Part shown: positions 1-6,866 of the stretch, piece by piece | Layout: each line of letters opens with the position of its first letter | How positions within the stretch are numbered: the first letter of the stretch is position 1 | Assembly: GCF_014873705.1 (NCBI RefSeq) | Contig: NZ_JADBDS010000004.1 | Location: forward strand, 186,001-250,000 | Length of the DNA: 64,000 bases | From: Mycobacterium sp. OAS707 | GTDB lineage: Bacteria; Actinomycetota; Actinomycetes; Mycobacteriales; Mycobacteriaceae | Direction of reading: 5' to 3' | Position numbers and translations under genes: made by a program | The notes under the pieces: generated by a model | What the model was told of the DNA's origin: nothing | Database searches by the model: none | What the model saw: the letters and a program-made list of their open reading frames with translations, nothing else

Positions 1-84
1 CGTCACGTCATCGCGCTGTCACAGCGGTCGGTCCGTCGGCATCTCATGTTCGTCCCATGCAACACCGTGACCGAGGAGGAAGTA

Positions 85-570
85 ATGGACGCCCGATTCG
101 ACATCATGGGCAACGCGCTCGCCGTCAGGTTCAGCAAGCGGTTCGCCGGCGCGGCCCTGGTGCTCGCCGAGTCATCGCTGCCGAAGGCCACCCAGGAGTT
201 AGTCAGTCTGCGGGTCAGTCAGATCAACGGCTGTGCACCCTGTATTGACATGCACACCAAAGAGGCCGCGGCCGCAGGTGAGTCCGCGGTGCGGCTCAAC
301 TTGGTTGTGGCGTGGCGCGAGGCGATCGTGTTCAGCGAGGCCGAGCGAGCCGCGCTGGCACTCGCCGAGGAGGGCACCCGACTCGCAGACGCCCACGACG
401 GGGTTTCCGACGAGACCTGGGCGCAGGTCCGCAAGCACTATGACGACGACGAGATCGTTGCGCTGATCGGTCTGATTGCGCTGACGAATGCGGCCAACCG
501 GCTCAACGTGATCGTGCGGAATCCGGCCGGTTCGTATCAGGCCGGGATCTTCGCCAGTATGTCCAACTGA
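85..570 (+). CDS. Carboxymuconolactone decarboxylase / AhpD-like protein
   Basis: 161-residue protein of the carboxymuconolactone decarboxylase/AhpD fold. The signature is visible: Cys50-x-x-Cys53-x-x-x-His57 in the helix reading NGCAPCIDMH. In AhpD proteins this CxxC cycles as a disulfide and serves peroxide or alkyl-hydroperoxide reduction, so a thiol-redox role is likely; the substrate is unknown. I chose the ATG at 85 because GAGGAGG lies just upstream; an in-frame ATG at 46 has no such site. In actinobacteria such genes often sit beside an ECF sigma factor, but the left edge hides any such neighbour. Family call firm, physiological role open. Confidence 0.85.
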   Translation: MDARFDIMGNALAVRFSKRFAGAALVLAESSLPKATQELVSLRVSQINGCAPCIDMHTKEAAAAGESAVRLNLVVAWREAIVFSEAERAALALAEEGTRLADAHDGVSDETWAQVRKHYDDDEIVALIGLIALTNAANRLNVIVRNPAGSYQAGIFASMSN

Positions 571-580
571 GGCCCATGGT

Positions 581-647
581 GGTTTTCGACATCAGGGCTG
601 TGGGTACAACCGCTGCGGCGCCGACCAACGACCCTGGTGTCGAAACC
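581..647. terminator. Long inverted repeat between convergent genes
   Basis: GGTTTTCGACATCAGGG (581-597) pairs with CCCTGGTGTCGAAACC (632-647), giving an imperfect stem of about 16 bp with a loop of about 34 bases. It lies between the stop codons of two convergent genes (570 and 652), where a bidirectional terminator is expected. There is no U tract, which is normal in mycobacteria. Confidence 0.5.
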
Positions 648-651
648 GGCC

Positions 652-1065
652 CTAGGACCGTGAACGGGTCCTCAACCCGCGGAGACGCGCAACCACGTAA
701 TACAACGGCACGCAGGCCCACACCACGCCAAGCGAAATCCAGAGGCCGACAGGGTAATTGCGGTCGAGCACAGTCATGTTGTCCGGCCGCATACCCGGCC
801 TGCCGTATACCGGGATCGCAAGGAACACCAGCACGACGCTGCAGAGCGCGGCCACCGCGATCGGCGGCCACCACTTACCCGGGATCAGCCTGCGGGCCGC
901 GAACCCCAACGCCACACACAGCGGCGCGAAAACCAAGTCGTGCAGCACAATACCGACAAGCGCCCACACCAGGATTCGCATGATTATCACCGGCGGGTTC
1001 TCCCACAGCAGCACCGCGCCATATGCGCCGATCAGCACACCGAGGGCCACCAACATCACCCTCAT
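652..1065 (-). CDS. Small integral membrane protein
   Basis: 137-residue membrane protein, last gene of the operon. It shows about four hydrophobic segments: a first near residues 3-20 (MLVALGVLIGAYGAVLL), a second around IIMRILVWALVGIVLHD, then a segment at AVAALCSVVLVFLAIPV and a last at GLWISLGVVWACVPLYYV. The start at 1065 overlaps the upstream oxidoreductase stop as ATGA, so the two are probably translationally coupled. I do not recognise the family. It may be a membrane partner of the oxidoreductase, but this rests on position alone. Confidence 0.75.
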   Translation of the reverse strand: MRVMLVALGVLIGAYGAVLLWENPPVIIMRILVWALVGIVLHDLVFAPLCVALGFAARRLIPGKWWPPIAVAALCSVVLVFLAIPVYGRPGMRPDNMTVLDRNYPVGLWISLGVVWACVPLYYVVARLRGLRTRSRS

Positions 1066-2162
1066 GGCACAACCTCGATACGGGACAGCCACTTCGTTTG
1101 CAGCACACCGGGTCTCGTCGGCGCGATCAGCCGGCACGGATAGCCGTGGTCCAGATCGAGTGGCTGGCCGTTGAGCTTCAACGCGATCAATGTCCTGTCG
1201 TCGCGGGCATGCCGCGAGGGCAGTACCGTCCGCGAGTAGGGTCCCGGCGGTTCCAGCGAGATCATCCGCACGTCGGAATCACGCGAGCCACCGACCGCGG
1301 CGACCAGATCCGCCAGCACCACACCAGCCCACTCGGCGTCGACACTCCAGCCCTCGACGCACGCGATCGGCAGTCGGTGCGTGGCCTGTTTCATCGCCTG
1401 CAGGTCGGCCAGGCTGAACGCTCGCGTCGTCGAACCGTTCGTCACCGTCAAGCGGTAATCCGGTGACCGTGCGCTGCGCAGCACGCCCGCCGCGATCGCT
1501 GACCTGTTGATCGGAACACCTTGCGGCCCTTGGCCTGAGCGTGGCGCGAGTACCGAAACCTTGCGAAGCAGCGGGACCGTTTGGCCCGCCGTGACGACGG
1601 TGGCAAGCGCGACGGCAAGCCATGTCCCGCGCAGCACCGTGCGCCGGGTCGGGCCGTCCGCAACGGGCACTTCATCGATTGGCTCGCCAAGCGCGCGGCG
1701 AATCACCGGCAGCTTCACACCGATGTGCACGAGCACCGCCCCTGCCGCGACGTAGGCCATCGCGTAGTGACTGGTGGTGAAGAAGAATTTGAACGCATAC
1801 CACTGCGCGATGTTCATCAGCCCGGTCGACAGCTGAAACAGCATCGACCCGACCAGCACCAGGATCGACAAGCGCTCGATCTGCCGGACCAACCCGCCAA
1901 TGATGGGACGCTCGAACAGTTTTGGCCACACCGACCACAGCTTGACGATGATCAGCGGAATGGCCGCGATGCCCGAGATGACATGTAGGCCCTGGGTCAC
2001 CCGGTACAGCCAGACAGGACGGGTTGGCCAGAAGAACCACGGCTGCGGGTGCTGAATGAAATGACTGATCAGCCCGGTGATGAAGCACACCGAGACCGCG
2101 ACGCCCAATGCGAGGCCGACGCGAGCGGTGACCGCTGTGCCCCGCAGGCTCTCGGTCTTCAT
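1062..2162 (-). CDS. Membrane cytochrome b561-like / molybdopterin-binding oxidoreductase fusion
   Basis: 366 residues with two joined parts. The N-terminal half has four membrane helices (about 12-33, 60-77, 97-118, 133-151) carrying His60, His132 and His146, candidates for heme b ligands. After a RRTVLRGTW stretch (173-181) and a further hydrophobic segment, which looks like a retained Tat signal anchor, comes a sulfite-oxidase/YedY-fold domain (about 215-366). It has the molybdenum-ligand Cys268 in IACVEGWS and the ending HGYPCRLIAP...TKW. In most bacteria these halves are separate, as in MsrP and MsrQ. The likely job is quinone-linked reduction or oxidation of a substrate outside the membrane; the substrate is unknown. 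Overlaps both neighbours by four bases (ATGA). Confidence 0.8.
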   Translation of the reverse strand: MKTESLRGTAVTARVGLALGVAVSVCFITGLISHFIQHPQPWFFWPTRPVWLYRVTQGLHVISGIAAIPLIIVKLWSVWPKLFERPIIGGLVRQIERLSILVLVGSMLFQLSTGLMNIAQWYAFKFFFTTSHYAMAYVAAGAVLVHIGVKLPVIRRALGEPIDEVPVADGPTRRTVLRGTWLAVALATVVTAGQTVPLLRKVSVLAPRSGQGPQGVPINRSAIAAGVLRSARSPDYRLTVTNGSTTRAFSLADLQAMKQATHRLPIACVEGWSVDAEWAGVVLADLVAAVGGSRDSDVRMISLEPPGPYSRTVLPSRHARDDRTLIALKLNGQPLDLDHGYPCRLIAPTRPGVLQTKWLSRIEVVP

Positions 2163-2788
2163 TTCGCCGCCAGGCTGGCCACCACGCGGCGGCCGATCGG
2201 GTGGACGCCCACCACCGCAAGGCCGACGTCGTCGGCCAACCGCGCCGCGCAATCGACGCCGACCGAGGCCCACCGGAACCACGGCCCGATCGTGCGTCGC
2301 GATTCGAGCCGAACCCATCCGGTGTGGATTCCCTCGATGGCCGAGTCGAATTCGGCAAGACAGCGGCCCCGTGGGCGCAGCAGTTCGCCTGCCCGGCGCA
2401 GGATTCGCCACGGGTCGCCGCCGAGGCCGACGTTGCCGTCGGCCAACAGCACGTTGTGCCAGCGACCGGTCCCCGGTAGCGGGTCGAACACGTCGCGGCG
2501 CAGGGCAGGCGCACCGCTGCGGTGCGCCAGTGCGACGGCGGTGGCCGATTGGTCGACGCCGAGCGCCGGTACCCCACGCTGGATCAAGTGAGCCACCAAT
2601 CGTCCAGGGCCACAACCCAAGTCGATGGTCGGCCCCTCGCACAGCCCGACCACCTCGTGATCGAACCGTTTGTCGGCCTTGCGGCCGCCCAGCCAGCTCC
2701 GGATGGGCAGCCGGTCGAGCCTGCCGTCGTCGTGGCGAAGCCAGCACCGCTCGCCGTCAAGCGCGCGGTCGTAGAGGTTACCGAGCAT
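2159..2788 (-). CDS. Class I SAM-dependent methyltransferase
   Basis: 209-residue Rossmann-fold methyltransferase. Motif I is DLGCGPGRL (about residues 56-64), followed by the acidic end of strand 2 (GVDQSATAV) and a motif near RRDVFDPLPG. No membrane segment or signal is seen. Its start overlaps the end of the upstream transferase gene, and its stop overlaps the oxidoreductase start (ATGA at 2159-2162), so it is expected to be made together with them. Substrate unknown; given the two sugar-transferase genes upstream, a glycolipid or sugar intermediate is a reasonable guess but only inference. Confidence 0.85.
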   Translation of the reverse strand: MLGNLYDRALDGERCWLRHDDGRLDRLPIRSWLGGRKADKRFDHEVVGLCEGPTIDLGCGPGRLVAHLIQRGVPALGVDQSATAVALAHRSGAPALRRDVFDPLPGTGRWHNVLLADGNVGLGGDPWRILRRAGELLRPRGRCLAEFDSAIEGIHTGWVRLESRRTIGPWFRWASVGVDCAARLADDVGLAVVGVHPIGRRVVASLAAK

Positions 2789-3449
2789 GCGACACGCCCT
2801 GCGTCGCGTGCGCGAATCGACTATCGGACGCGCAATCCCGCCGGACGCGCTCGACGTCGTCGACGGTGTCCACGTCGGCCAGCGTGGGAACCAGGCTCAC
2901 ATTGGTTGCAGTGCCCGAAAGTGCGGCCAGCGTTACAGCGCCGGTGTCGGCGCGCGACATCGGAATGGTGCGCAGGCAGTCGGCCATCGCGGGCCTGGTC
3001 ACACCCAGCACCCACCAGCCGCCGTCGCGGGCGAGCCCGAGCACGGCGTCGGCTGCGAGCAGTTCGCGCGCACATTCCCCGATCAGCTCGCCGGTCACCT
3101 GCGGGGTGTCCATGCCGATCTGCAGCACCGGCAGCCCGCTGGTGGCCGAGGCGGCGTCGACGTGGGCATTCGCCAGCCGCTCGGCGAAGGTCACCCCGCG
3201 CTGCGGGACCACGGTGAAATCGGCCAGCCGCGACCGGATCTGCGTGCCCGCGCAGGCATCGTCAAGGTTTCCCGTCAACGCGACCACCCGCTCGGCGACC
3301 GGCGCATCGGCGACCGCATCCAAGGTGTCCAGCAGCGCCGCAGCGGCGATGTCGGCAGCGGCGCGGTCGCCGACGGTGGCTGCCAGCCGGGTCTTGGCCT
3401 GGCCCGGCACCGGCGCTTTGGCGACCACCAGCACTGCGACGGGAATCAT
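2778..3449 (-). CDS. TIGR04282/DUF2064 family nucleotidyl- or glycosyltransferase
   Basis: 223 residues, counterpart of Rv0540. The N-terminus VVAKAPVPGQAKTRL (about 8-22) is the nucleotide-binding signature of the DUF2064/TIGR04282 family, which has a GT-A-like nucleotidyltransferase fold and is annotated as glycosyltransferase in arsenosugar clusters. The IGMDTPQV segment supplies the acidic metal-binding residue. The start overlaps the GT2 stop by one base (TGATG at 3447-3451), so coupling is tight. The real donor and acceptor are not known. Confidence 0.8.
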   Translation of the reverse strand: MIPVAVLVVAKAPVPGQAKTRLAATVGDRAAADIAAAALLDTLDAVADAPVAERVVALTGNLDDACAGTQIRSRLADFTVVPQRGVTFAERLANAHVDAASATSGLPVLQIGMDTPQVTGELIGECARELLAADAVLGLARDGGWWVLGVTRPAMADCLRTIPMSRADTGAVTLAALSGTATNVSLVPTLADVDTVDDVERVRRDCASDSRFAHATQGVSHAR

Positions 3450-4096
3450 CAGATCACCCTCCAGAAGTCCAGCGCCGCAACGAAACTCCCACGGATCGAA
3501 CCGCTCACTTTCGACTTGCCGCCAGTGCGCGGGCCGTATGCGACGTCACGTTCGACCACGCGCCAGCCCGCTTGCGCCGCGCGTACCAGTAGTTCCAGCG
3601 GATATCCGAATCGGCGGTCGGTCACACCCAGCGCCAGCAGCGCCTCGCGCCGCACCACCCGCATCGGCGCGATGTCGTGCACGGGCAACCCGTACCGGGT
3701 GCGCAGCCGCCAGCACACCGCGGCGGTGCCCAGGCGCGCGTGCCACGGCCACCGCAGCCCGTTGACCGCGCGGCGACGACCTATGGCCATGTCGGCGCCA
3801 CGATCGAGTTCGTCGACCAACGCGGGCAGCTCGCGTGGATCGAGTGAGCCGTCGGCATCGATGACCGCGACGATGTCCGTCGTCGCCGCCATGACCCCGG
3901 CGTGCACGGCCGAGCCGTAGCCGGGACGCTGTTCGGCGACCAGGTCGGCGCCGTGGGCACGCGCGACGTCCGCGGTGTCGTCGGTGCTGTTGTTGTCGAC
4001 CACCAGCGCCCGATACCCGTCGGGGAGCGCTGCCAGCACGCCCGGTAGCGACGCCGCCTCGTTGAGGCAGGGCAGCACGACCGTCACGTCAGGCAT
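3449..4096 (-). CDS. Family 2 glycosyltransferase (dolichyl-phosphate sugar synthase-like)
   Basis: 215-residue GT2 enzyme, counterpart of Rv0539, and first gene of its operon. GT-A features are visible: VVLPCLNEAASLPGVL at the N-terminus, VDNNSTDDT (about 33-41) for nucleotide binding, and a DAD-type metal motif at Asp80-Ala-Asp82 in VIDADGSLDP. There is no C-terminal membrane pair. Polyprenyl-phosphate sugar synthases share this compact form, so transfer of a sugar from a nucleotide donor to a lipid carrier at the inner membrane face is likely. The start at 4096 faces a divergent regulator gene across a 105-base intergenic region. Confidence 0.85.
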   Translation of the reverse strand: MPDVTVVLPCLNEAASLPGVLAALPDGYRALVVDNNSTDDTADVARAHGADLVAEQRPGYGSAVHAGVMAATTDIVAVIDADGSLDPRELPALVDELDRGADMAIGRRRAVNGLRWPWHARLGTAAVCWRLRTRYGLPVHDIAPMRVVRREALLALGVTDRRFGYPLELLVRAAQAGWRVVERDVAYGPRTGGKSKVSGSIRGSFVAALDFWRVI

Positions 4097-4138
4097 ATCT
4101 GCTGACGGTAGGCCGTCCACAACGCATGCGGCAACGAA

Positions 4139-4160
4139 TGAACAGTGACGGAACAATGAC
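4139..4160. promoter_or_regulatory. 11-base direct repeat, possible OmpR-family regulator site
   Basis: TGAACAGTGAC (4139-4149) is followed at once by GGAACAATGAC (4150-4160), nine of eleven bases alike. Tandem repeats with an 11-base period are the usual target of OmpR/PhoB-type dimers. The site sits between the divergent operon and the response regulator gene, about 40-60 bases upstream of that gene's inferred transcription start, an activator-like position. Inferred from pattern only. Confidence 0.4.
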
Positions 4161-4188
4161 ATAGGCGCTGGTAGTAGCGCCGCGACGA

Positions 4189-4194
4189 TATGGT
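4189..4194 (+). promoter_or_regulatory. -10 element giving a leaderless transcript
   Basis: TATGGT fits the mycobacterial -10 pattern TANNNT. Seven bases later comes the ATG at 4202, so transcription would begin at or next to the start codon. This is why I place the response regulator start at 4202 and not at the in-frame ATG at 4190, which would lie inside the promoter. No clear -35 is seen. Confidence 0.4.
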
Positions 4195-4201
4195 CGAAAA
4201 C

Positions 4202-4885
4202 ATGACGCGAGTGCTGATCGCCGATGACGACATCGTGGTGCGCGATGTCGTGCGCCGATATCTCGAGCGCGACGGCCTCGACGTCTCGATCGCCCACGAC
4301 GGCACGGAGGCCCTGCGGCTGCTCGGCTCGGAGCGCATCGACGTCGCGGTGCTCGACGTGATGATGCCGGGTCCGGACGGCCTGACGCTGTGCCGAACCC
4401 TGCGACAGCGCGGCGGCTACAGCATGCCCGTCATCCTGCTGACGGCGCTGGGCGAGGAGGACGATCGCATCGCCGGGCTCGAGGCCGGCGCGGACGACTA
4501 CCTGACCAAGCCGTTCAGCCCGCGAGAGCTGGCGCTGCGCGTGCGTTCGGTATTGCGGCGGTCGCCGTCGCCGTCGAGCGTGCTGCCGATGGACATGACC
4601 GTCGGCGACATGACCGTGTCCACCGCCGCCCGTTCGGTGACCGTCGACGGCGAGCCGGTCAGCCTGACCAACCGTGAGTTCGACCTGCTGATGTTCTTCC
4701 TCACCCACACCGACACCGTGTTCTCTCGCGAAGAGTTGTTGAAGCAGGTGTGGCGCTGGGACTTTGGTGACCTGTCGACAGTCACCGTGCACGTCAAACG
4801 ATTGCGGTCCAAGCTCGGCGAGCATCATCGAGTGCAGACGGTGTGGGGCCGCGGGTATCTGTGGAGTGGCAACAGTGCCGACTGA
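4202..4885 (+). CDS. OmpR/PhoB-family response regulator
   Basis: 227 residues. Receiver domain with Asp8/Asp9, phospho-acceptor Asp52 (VLDVMMPGPDG), Thr81 and Lys103 (LTKPFSP). A winged-helix DNA-binding domain fills the C-terminal half (NREFDLLMFFLTH, VTVHVKRLRSKLG, WGRGYLW). It overlaps the following kinase gene, so the two form a cognate pair. It probably controls the divergent glycosyltransferase/oxidoreductase operon and its own gene through the repeats at 4139-4160; this is inference from position. Confidence 0.9.
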   Translation: MTRVLIADDDIVVRDVVRRYLERDGLDVSIAHDGTEALRLLGSERIDVAVLDVMMPGPDGLTLCRTLRQRGGYSMPVILLTALGEEDDRIAGLEAGADDYLTKPFSPRELALRVRSVLRRSPSPSSVLPMDMTVGDMTVSTAARSVTVDGEPVSLTNREFDLLMFFLTHTDTVFSREELLKQVWRWDFGDLSTVTVHVKRLRSKLGEHHRVQTVWGRGYLWSGNSAD

Positions 4886-5894
4886 TCTGTGGGAGATCGC
4901 CGCGTTGGCGCTGGCCTGTTCTGTGCCCGTCGTGCTGGCCGGCGCGATCATCATCCGGCTGGCGCGGTCGTGGTCGCTGGCCGTCAGCATGGTGGCGCTG
5001 GTCTTGATCCCGGTGTTGGCGACGTTCTCAGGCGTGCTCGGCGCAAGCGGGTTCATGATCACCGAGACGTTCGAGCGCACGGCCATTGTGCTGGTGATCG
5101 TGTCGGTGGTGACGATTCCGGCCGCGGTGATGCTGGCGCGCTACCAGGCCCGAAGAACGGTGTGGGAGCAGGACATCCGCGATTCCGAGCGCGCTGCCGA
5201 ACATTCGCGGCGCCGGCTGGTGGCGTTCGTCAGCCACGACCTGCGCACGCCGCTGGCCGGGATACGGGCCGTGTCGGAGGCCATCGCCGACGGCGTCGTC
5301 CCCGATTCAGAGGTCCGCGTGCACGCGAAAACGATTGAGCAGGAGTCGATTCGGCTCTCCGAGATGGTGGATGACCTGTTCGAGATGTCGAAGATCAACG
5401 CGGGCGCGGTCGAGCCCGTTTTCGACAAGGTAGCCCTGGACGAGGTCGTCGACGACGTGCTGGCCGCGCACCGGATCGCGGCCGAGCGTGCCGGCGTGGT
5501 GTTGAGAGCTGATCTGCCGAACAAGCCGGTGCAGGTGCTCGGCAGCGACCGCGCGTTGGTGCGGGTGCTGTCCAATCTCGTGGCCAACGCGATCGCCCAC
5601 ACGCCGTCGGGCGGCAGGGTGTCGCTGGCGCTGGGGTCCGACGAGAACGGCGCATGGGCCCGCGTCGACGACACCGGGGTGGGAATCGACGAGGCCGATC
5701 TACCGCGGGTGTTCGACGTGGCTTACCGCGGCTCCAACGATCGGGTGCCGAGAGCGGACTCGTCGTTGCCCAGCGGGTCGGGACTGGGGTTGGCGATCGC
5801 CGCGGGCCTGGTGCAGGCGCACCGCGGCACCTTGTCGGCCCACAACCTGGCGACGGGCGCCCGGTTCGAGGTGCGGTTGCCGCTGGCGGACTAG
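4875..5894 (+). CDS. Sensor histidine kinase
   Basis: 339 residues. Two or three membrane segments in the first 90 residues (7-29, 33-56, 66-88) with only very short loops, so there is no large extracytoplasmic sensor domain; the signal may be within the membrane. HisKA box FVSHDLRTPLAGI puts the phospho-acceptor at about His121. The ATPase domain shows the N box (NLVANAIAH), G1 (DDTGVGIDEADL) and G2 (GSGLGLAIAAGL). The GTG at 4875 has GGAG eight bases upstream and overlaps the response regulator by 11 bases; a GTG at 4866 is the alternative. Confidence 0.9.
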   Translation: MPTDLWEIAALALACSVPVVLAGAIIIRLARSWSLAVSMVALVLIPVLATFSGVLGASGFMITETFERTAIVLVIVSVVTIPAAVMLARYQARRTVWEQDIRDSERAAEHSRRRLVAFVSHDLRTPLAGIRAVSEAIADGVVPDSEVRVHAKTIEQESIRLSEMVDDLFEMSKINAGAVEPVFDKVALDEVVDDVLAAHRIAAERAGVVLRADLPNKPVQVLGSDRALVRVLSNLVANAIAHTPSGGRVSLALGSDENGAWARVDDTGVGIDEADLPRVFDVAYRGSNDRVPRADSSLPSGSGLGLAIAAGLVQAHRGTLSAHNLATGARFEVRLPLAD

Positions 5895-5932
5895 GCGATA
5901 TCGCTCAGGGTCTTGTAGTTGAGTGGTCGTTC

Positions 5933-5938
5933 TATTAT
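5933..5938 (+). promoter_or_regulatory. -10 element upstream of deazaflavin-type reductase
   Basis: TATTAT matches the mycobacterial -10 consensus, with TCTTGT (5911-5916) as a poor -35. The predicted start of transcription is a few bases before the ATG at 5950. This argues against the in-frame GTG at 5923, which lies upstream of the -10. Confidence 0.35.
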
Positions 5939-5949
5939 CGTCGTTCACT

Positions 5950-6387
5950 ATGGCAAACAAGGCGCTGCGCAAGTTCAAGTTCGAGCGACGGATGGGCCGC
6001 GCTGTGGTCAATCCGCTCGTCGCGGCGATGGATCGTATCGGCATCCGCTCATCGCTCGTCGTGGAACTCGAAACCACCGGCGCCAAGAGCGGTCAGCCGC
6101 GCCGTGTCCCTCTCACCGGCCGCGCCGACGAGCGCGGGGTGTGGGTGATCTCGCAGCATGGCCGGCGCGCGGGTTGGGCGCACAACATCGCAGCCAATCC
6201 GAAGGTCCGCGTGCGAGTCAACAACCAATGGCATAGCGGCACAGCCACTTTCGAGCCCGACGACGACGTACGTGCCCGGGCCCGCAGTATCGGCGGCGAT
6301 GGCAAGCTCAGCCAATCGGCCGCCGCGCTGGCGATGCGGGCGATGGAAAGCGACCCGATCTCGGTGCGCATCGACTTCGACGACTGA
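5950..6387 (+). CDS. Deazaflavin (F420)-dependent nitroreductase-family protein
   Basis: 145 residues of the Ddn-like split-barrel family, which in mycobacteria binds cofactor F420. Recognisable parts are LVVELETTGAKSGQPRRVPL, the turn before the cofactor strand, and GWAHNIAANPKVRVRVNNQ, typical of this family (WxxNxxANPxVxVxxxG). Likely a cytosolic or membrane-associated reductase of quinone-like or nitro compounds; the substrate cannot be told. It stands alone, with no operon partner in the same direction. Confidence 0.8.
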   Translation: MANKALRKFKFERRMGRAVVNPLVAAMDRIGIRSSLVVELETTGAKSGQPRRVPLTGRADERGVWVISQHGRRAGWAHNIAANPKVRVRVNNQWHSGTATFEPDDDVRARARSIGGDGKLSQSAAALAMRAMESDPISVRIDFDD

Positions 6388-6453
6388 AAAAAAGACCCCG
6401 CGTTTCGACCCCTCCGCTGCGGGTAACCCGGACGGAGCGACAAGGAGGGGTTC

Positions 6454-6861
6454 ATGAAATCGGGTGCAAGGACAGGGATCGCGCTGTTCGGCGGCGCGGC
6501 TGCGATGGTTCTGGCTGTCGGATGCGGCGGCGGTGACAAGGGCGAATCGACGAGCACTACGAGTACGACGACTACCACGACCTCGGCGACCACGACCGCG
6601 CCTGCGACGACCACCGGAACAGCGGTTCCCGGCGGCCCGACGGGTAGCGGCGGCCCAGGTGGCGGCGGCGGCGCAGTTCCAGGCGGCCCGACCGGCAGCG
6701 GCGGCCCCGGTGGCGGCGGCGGTGCCGTTCCCGGTGGTCCGACCGGCGGCGGAGGCCCCGGCGGAGGCGGCGGCAGCGTTCCCGGTGGTCCGACCGGCGG
6801 CGGAGGCCCCGGCGGAGGCGGCGGCTGCGTTCCCGGCGTTGGCTGCGTCAGCGTGCCGTAG
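6454..6861 (+). CDS. Gly/Pro-rich repeat lipoprotein
   Basis: 135 residues. Signal peptide of 23 residues ending in a lipobox (LAVGC), with lipidated Cys24, followed by a Thr/Ser-rich stretch and four tandem 17-residue repeats beginning VPGGPTG and ending in a run of glycines. A short tail carries two further Cys. Strong AAGGAGG ribosome binding site. Probably anchored to the outer face of the cytoplasmic membrane with a flexible, low-complexity arm reaching into the wall; the Thr-rich part could be O-mannosylated. I do not recognise a named family. Confidence 0.75.
   Translation: MKSGARTGIALFGGAAAMVLAVGCGGGDKGESTSTTSTTTTTTSATTTAPATTTGTAVPGGPTGSGGPGGGGGAVPGGPTGSGGPGGGGGAVPGGPTGGGGPGGGGGSVPGGPTGGGGPGGGGGCVPGVGCVSVP
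6625..6828 (+). repeat. Four in-frame 51-bp tandem repeats
   Basis: Units at 6625-6675, 6676-6726, 6727-6777 and 6778-6828 each encode 17 residues of the pattern VPGGPTG(S/G)GGPGGGGG(A/S/C). The last two units are nearly identical in DNA (GGTGGTCCGACC, GGCGGAGGC), showing recent duplication. Copy number is likely to vary between strains. Confidence 0.9.
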
Positions 6862-6866
6862 GTCGC

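Noticed and set aside
18..56. ECF-sigma promoter (GTCACA as -35) before the AhpD-like gene
   Set aside because: GTCACA is present at 18-23, but no matching -10 is found at the spacing known for SigJ-type promoters.
2077..3765. 562-codon plus-strand open frame
   Set aside because: Antisense to the methyltransferase and DUF2064 genes; Arg-rich low-complexity product.
6388..6430. Intrinsic terminator after the reductase at 5950
   Set aside because: The run of A lies before the weak stem on the wrong side for this gene, and the stem is imperfect.
6625..6828. CRISPR-like array
   Set aside because: Repeats are contiguous, in-frame and lack spacers; they encode protein.
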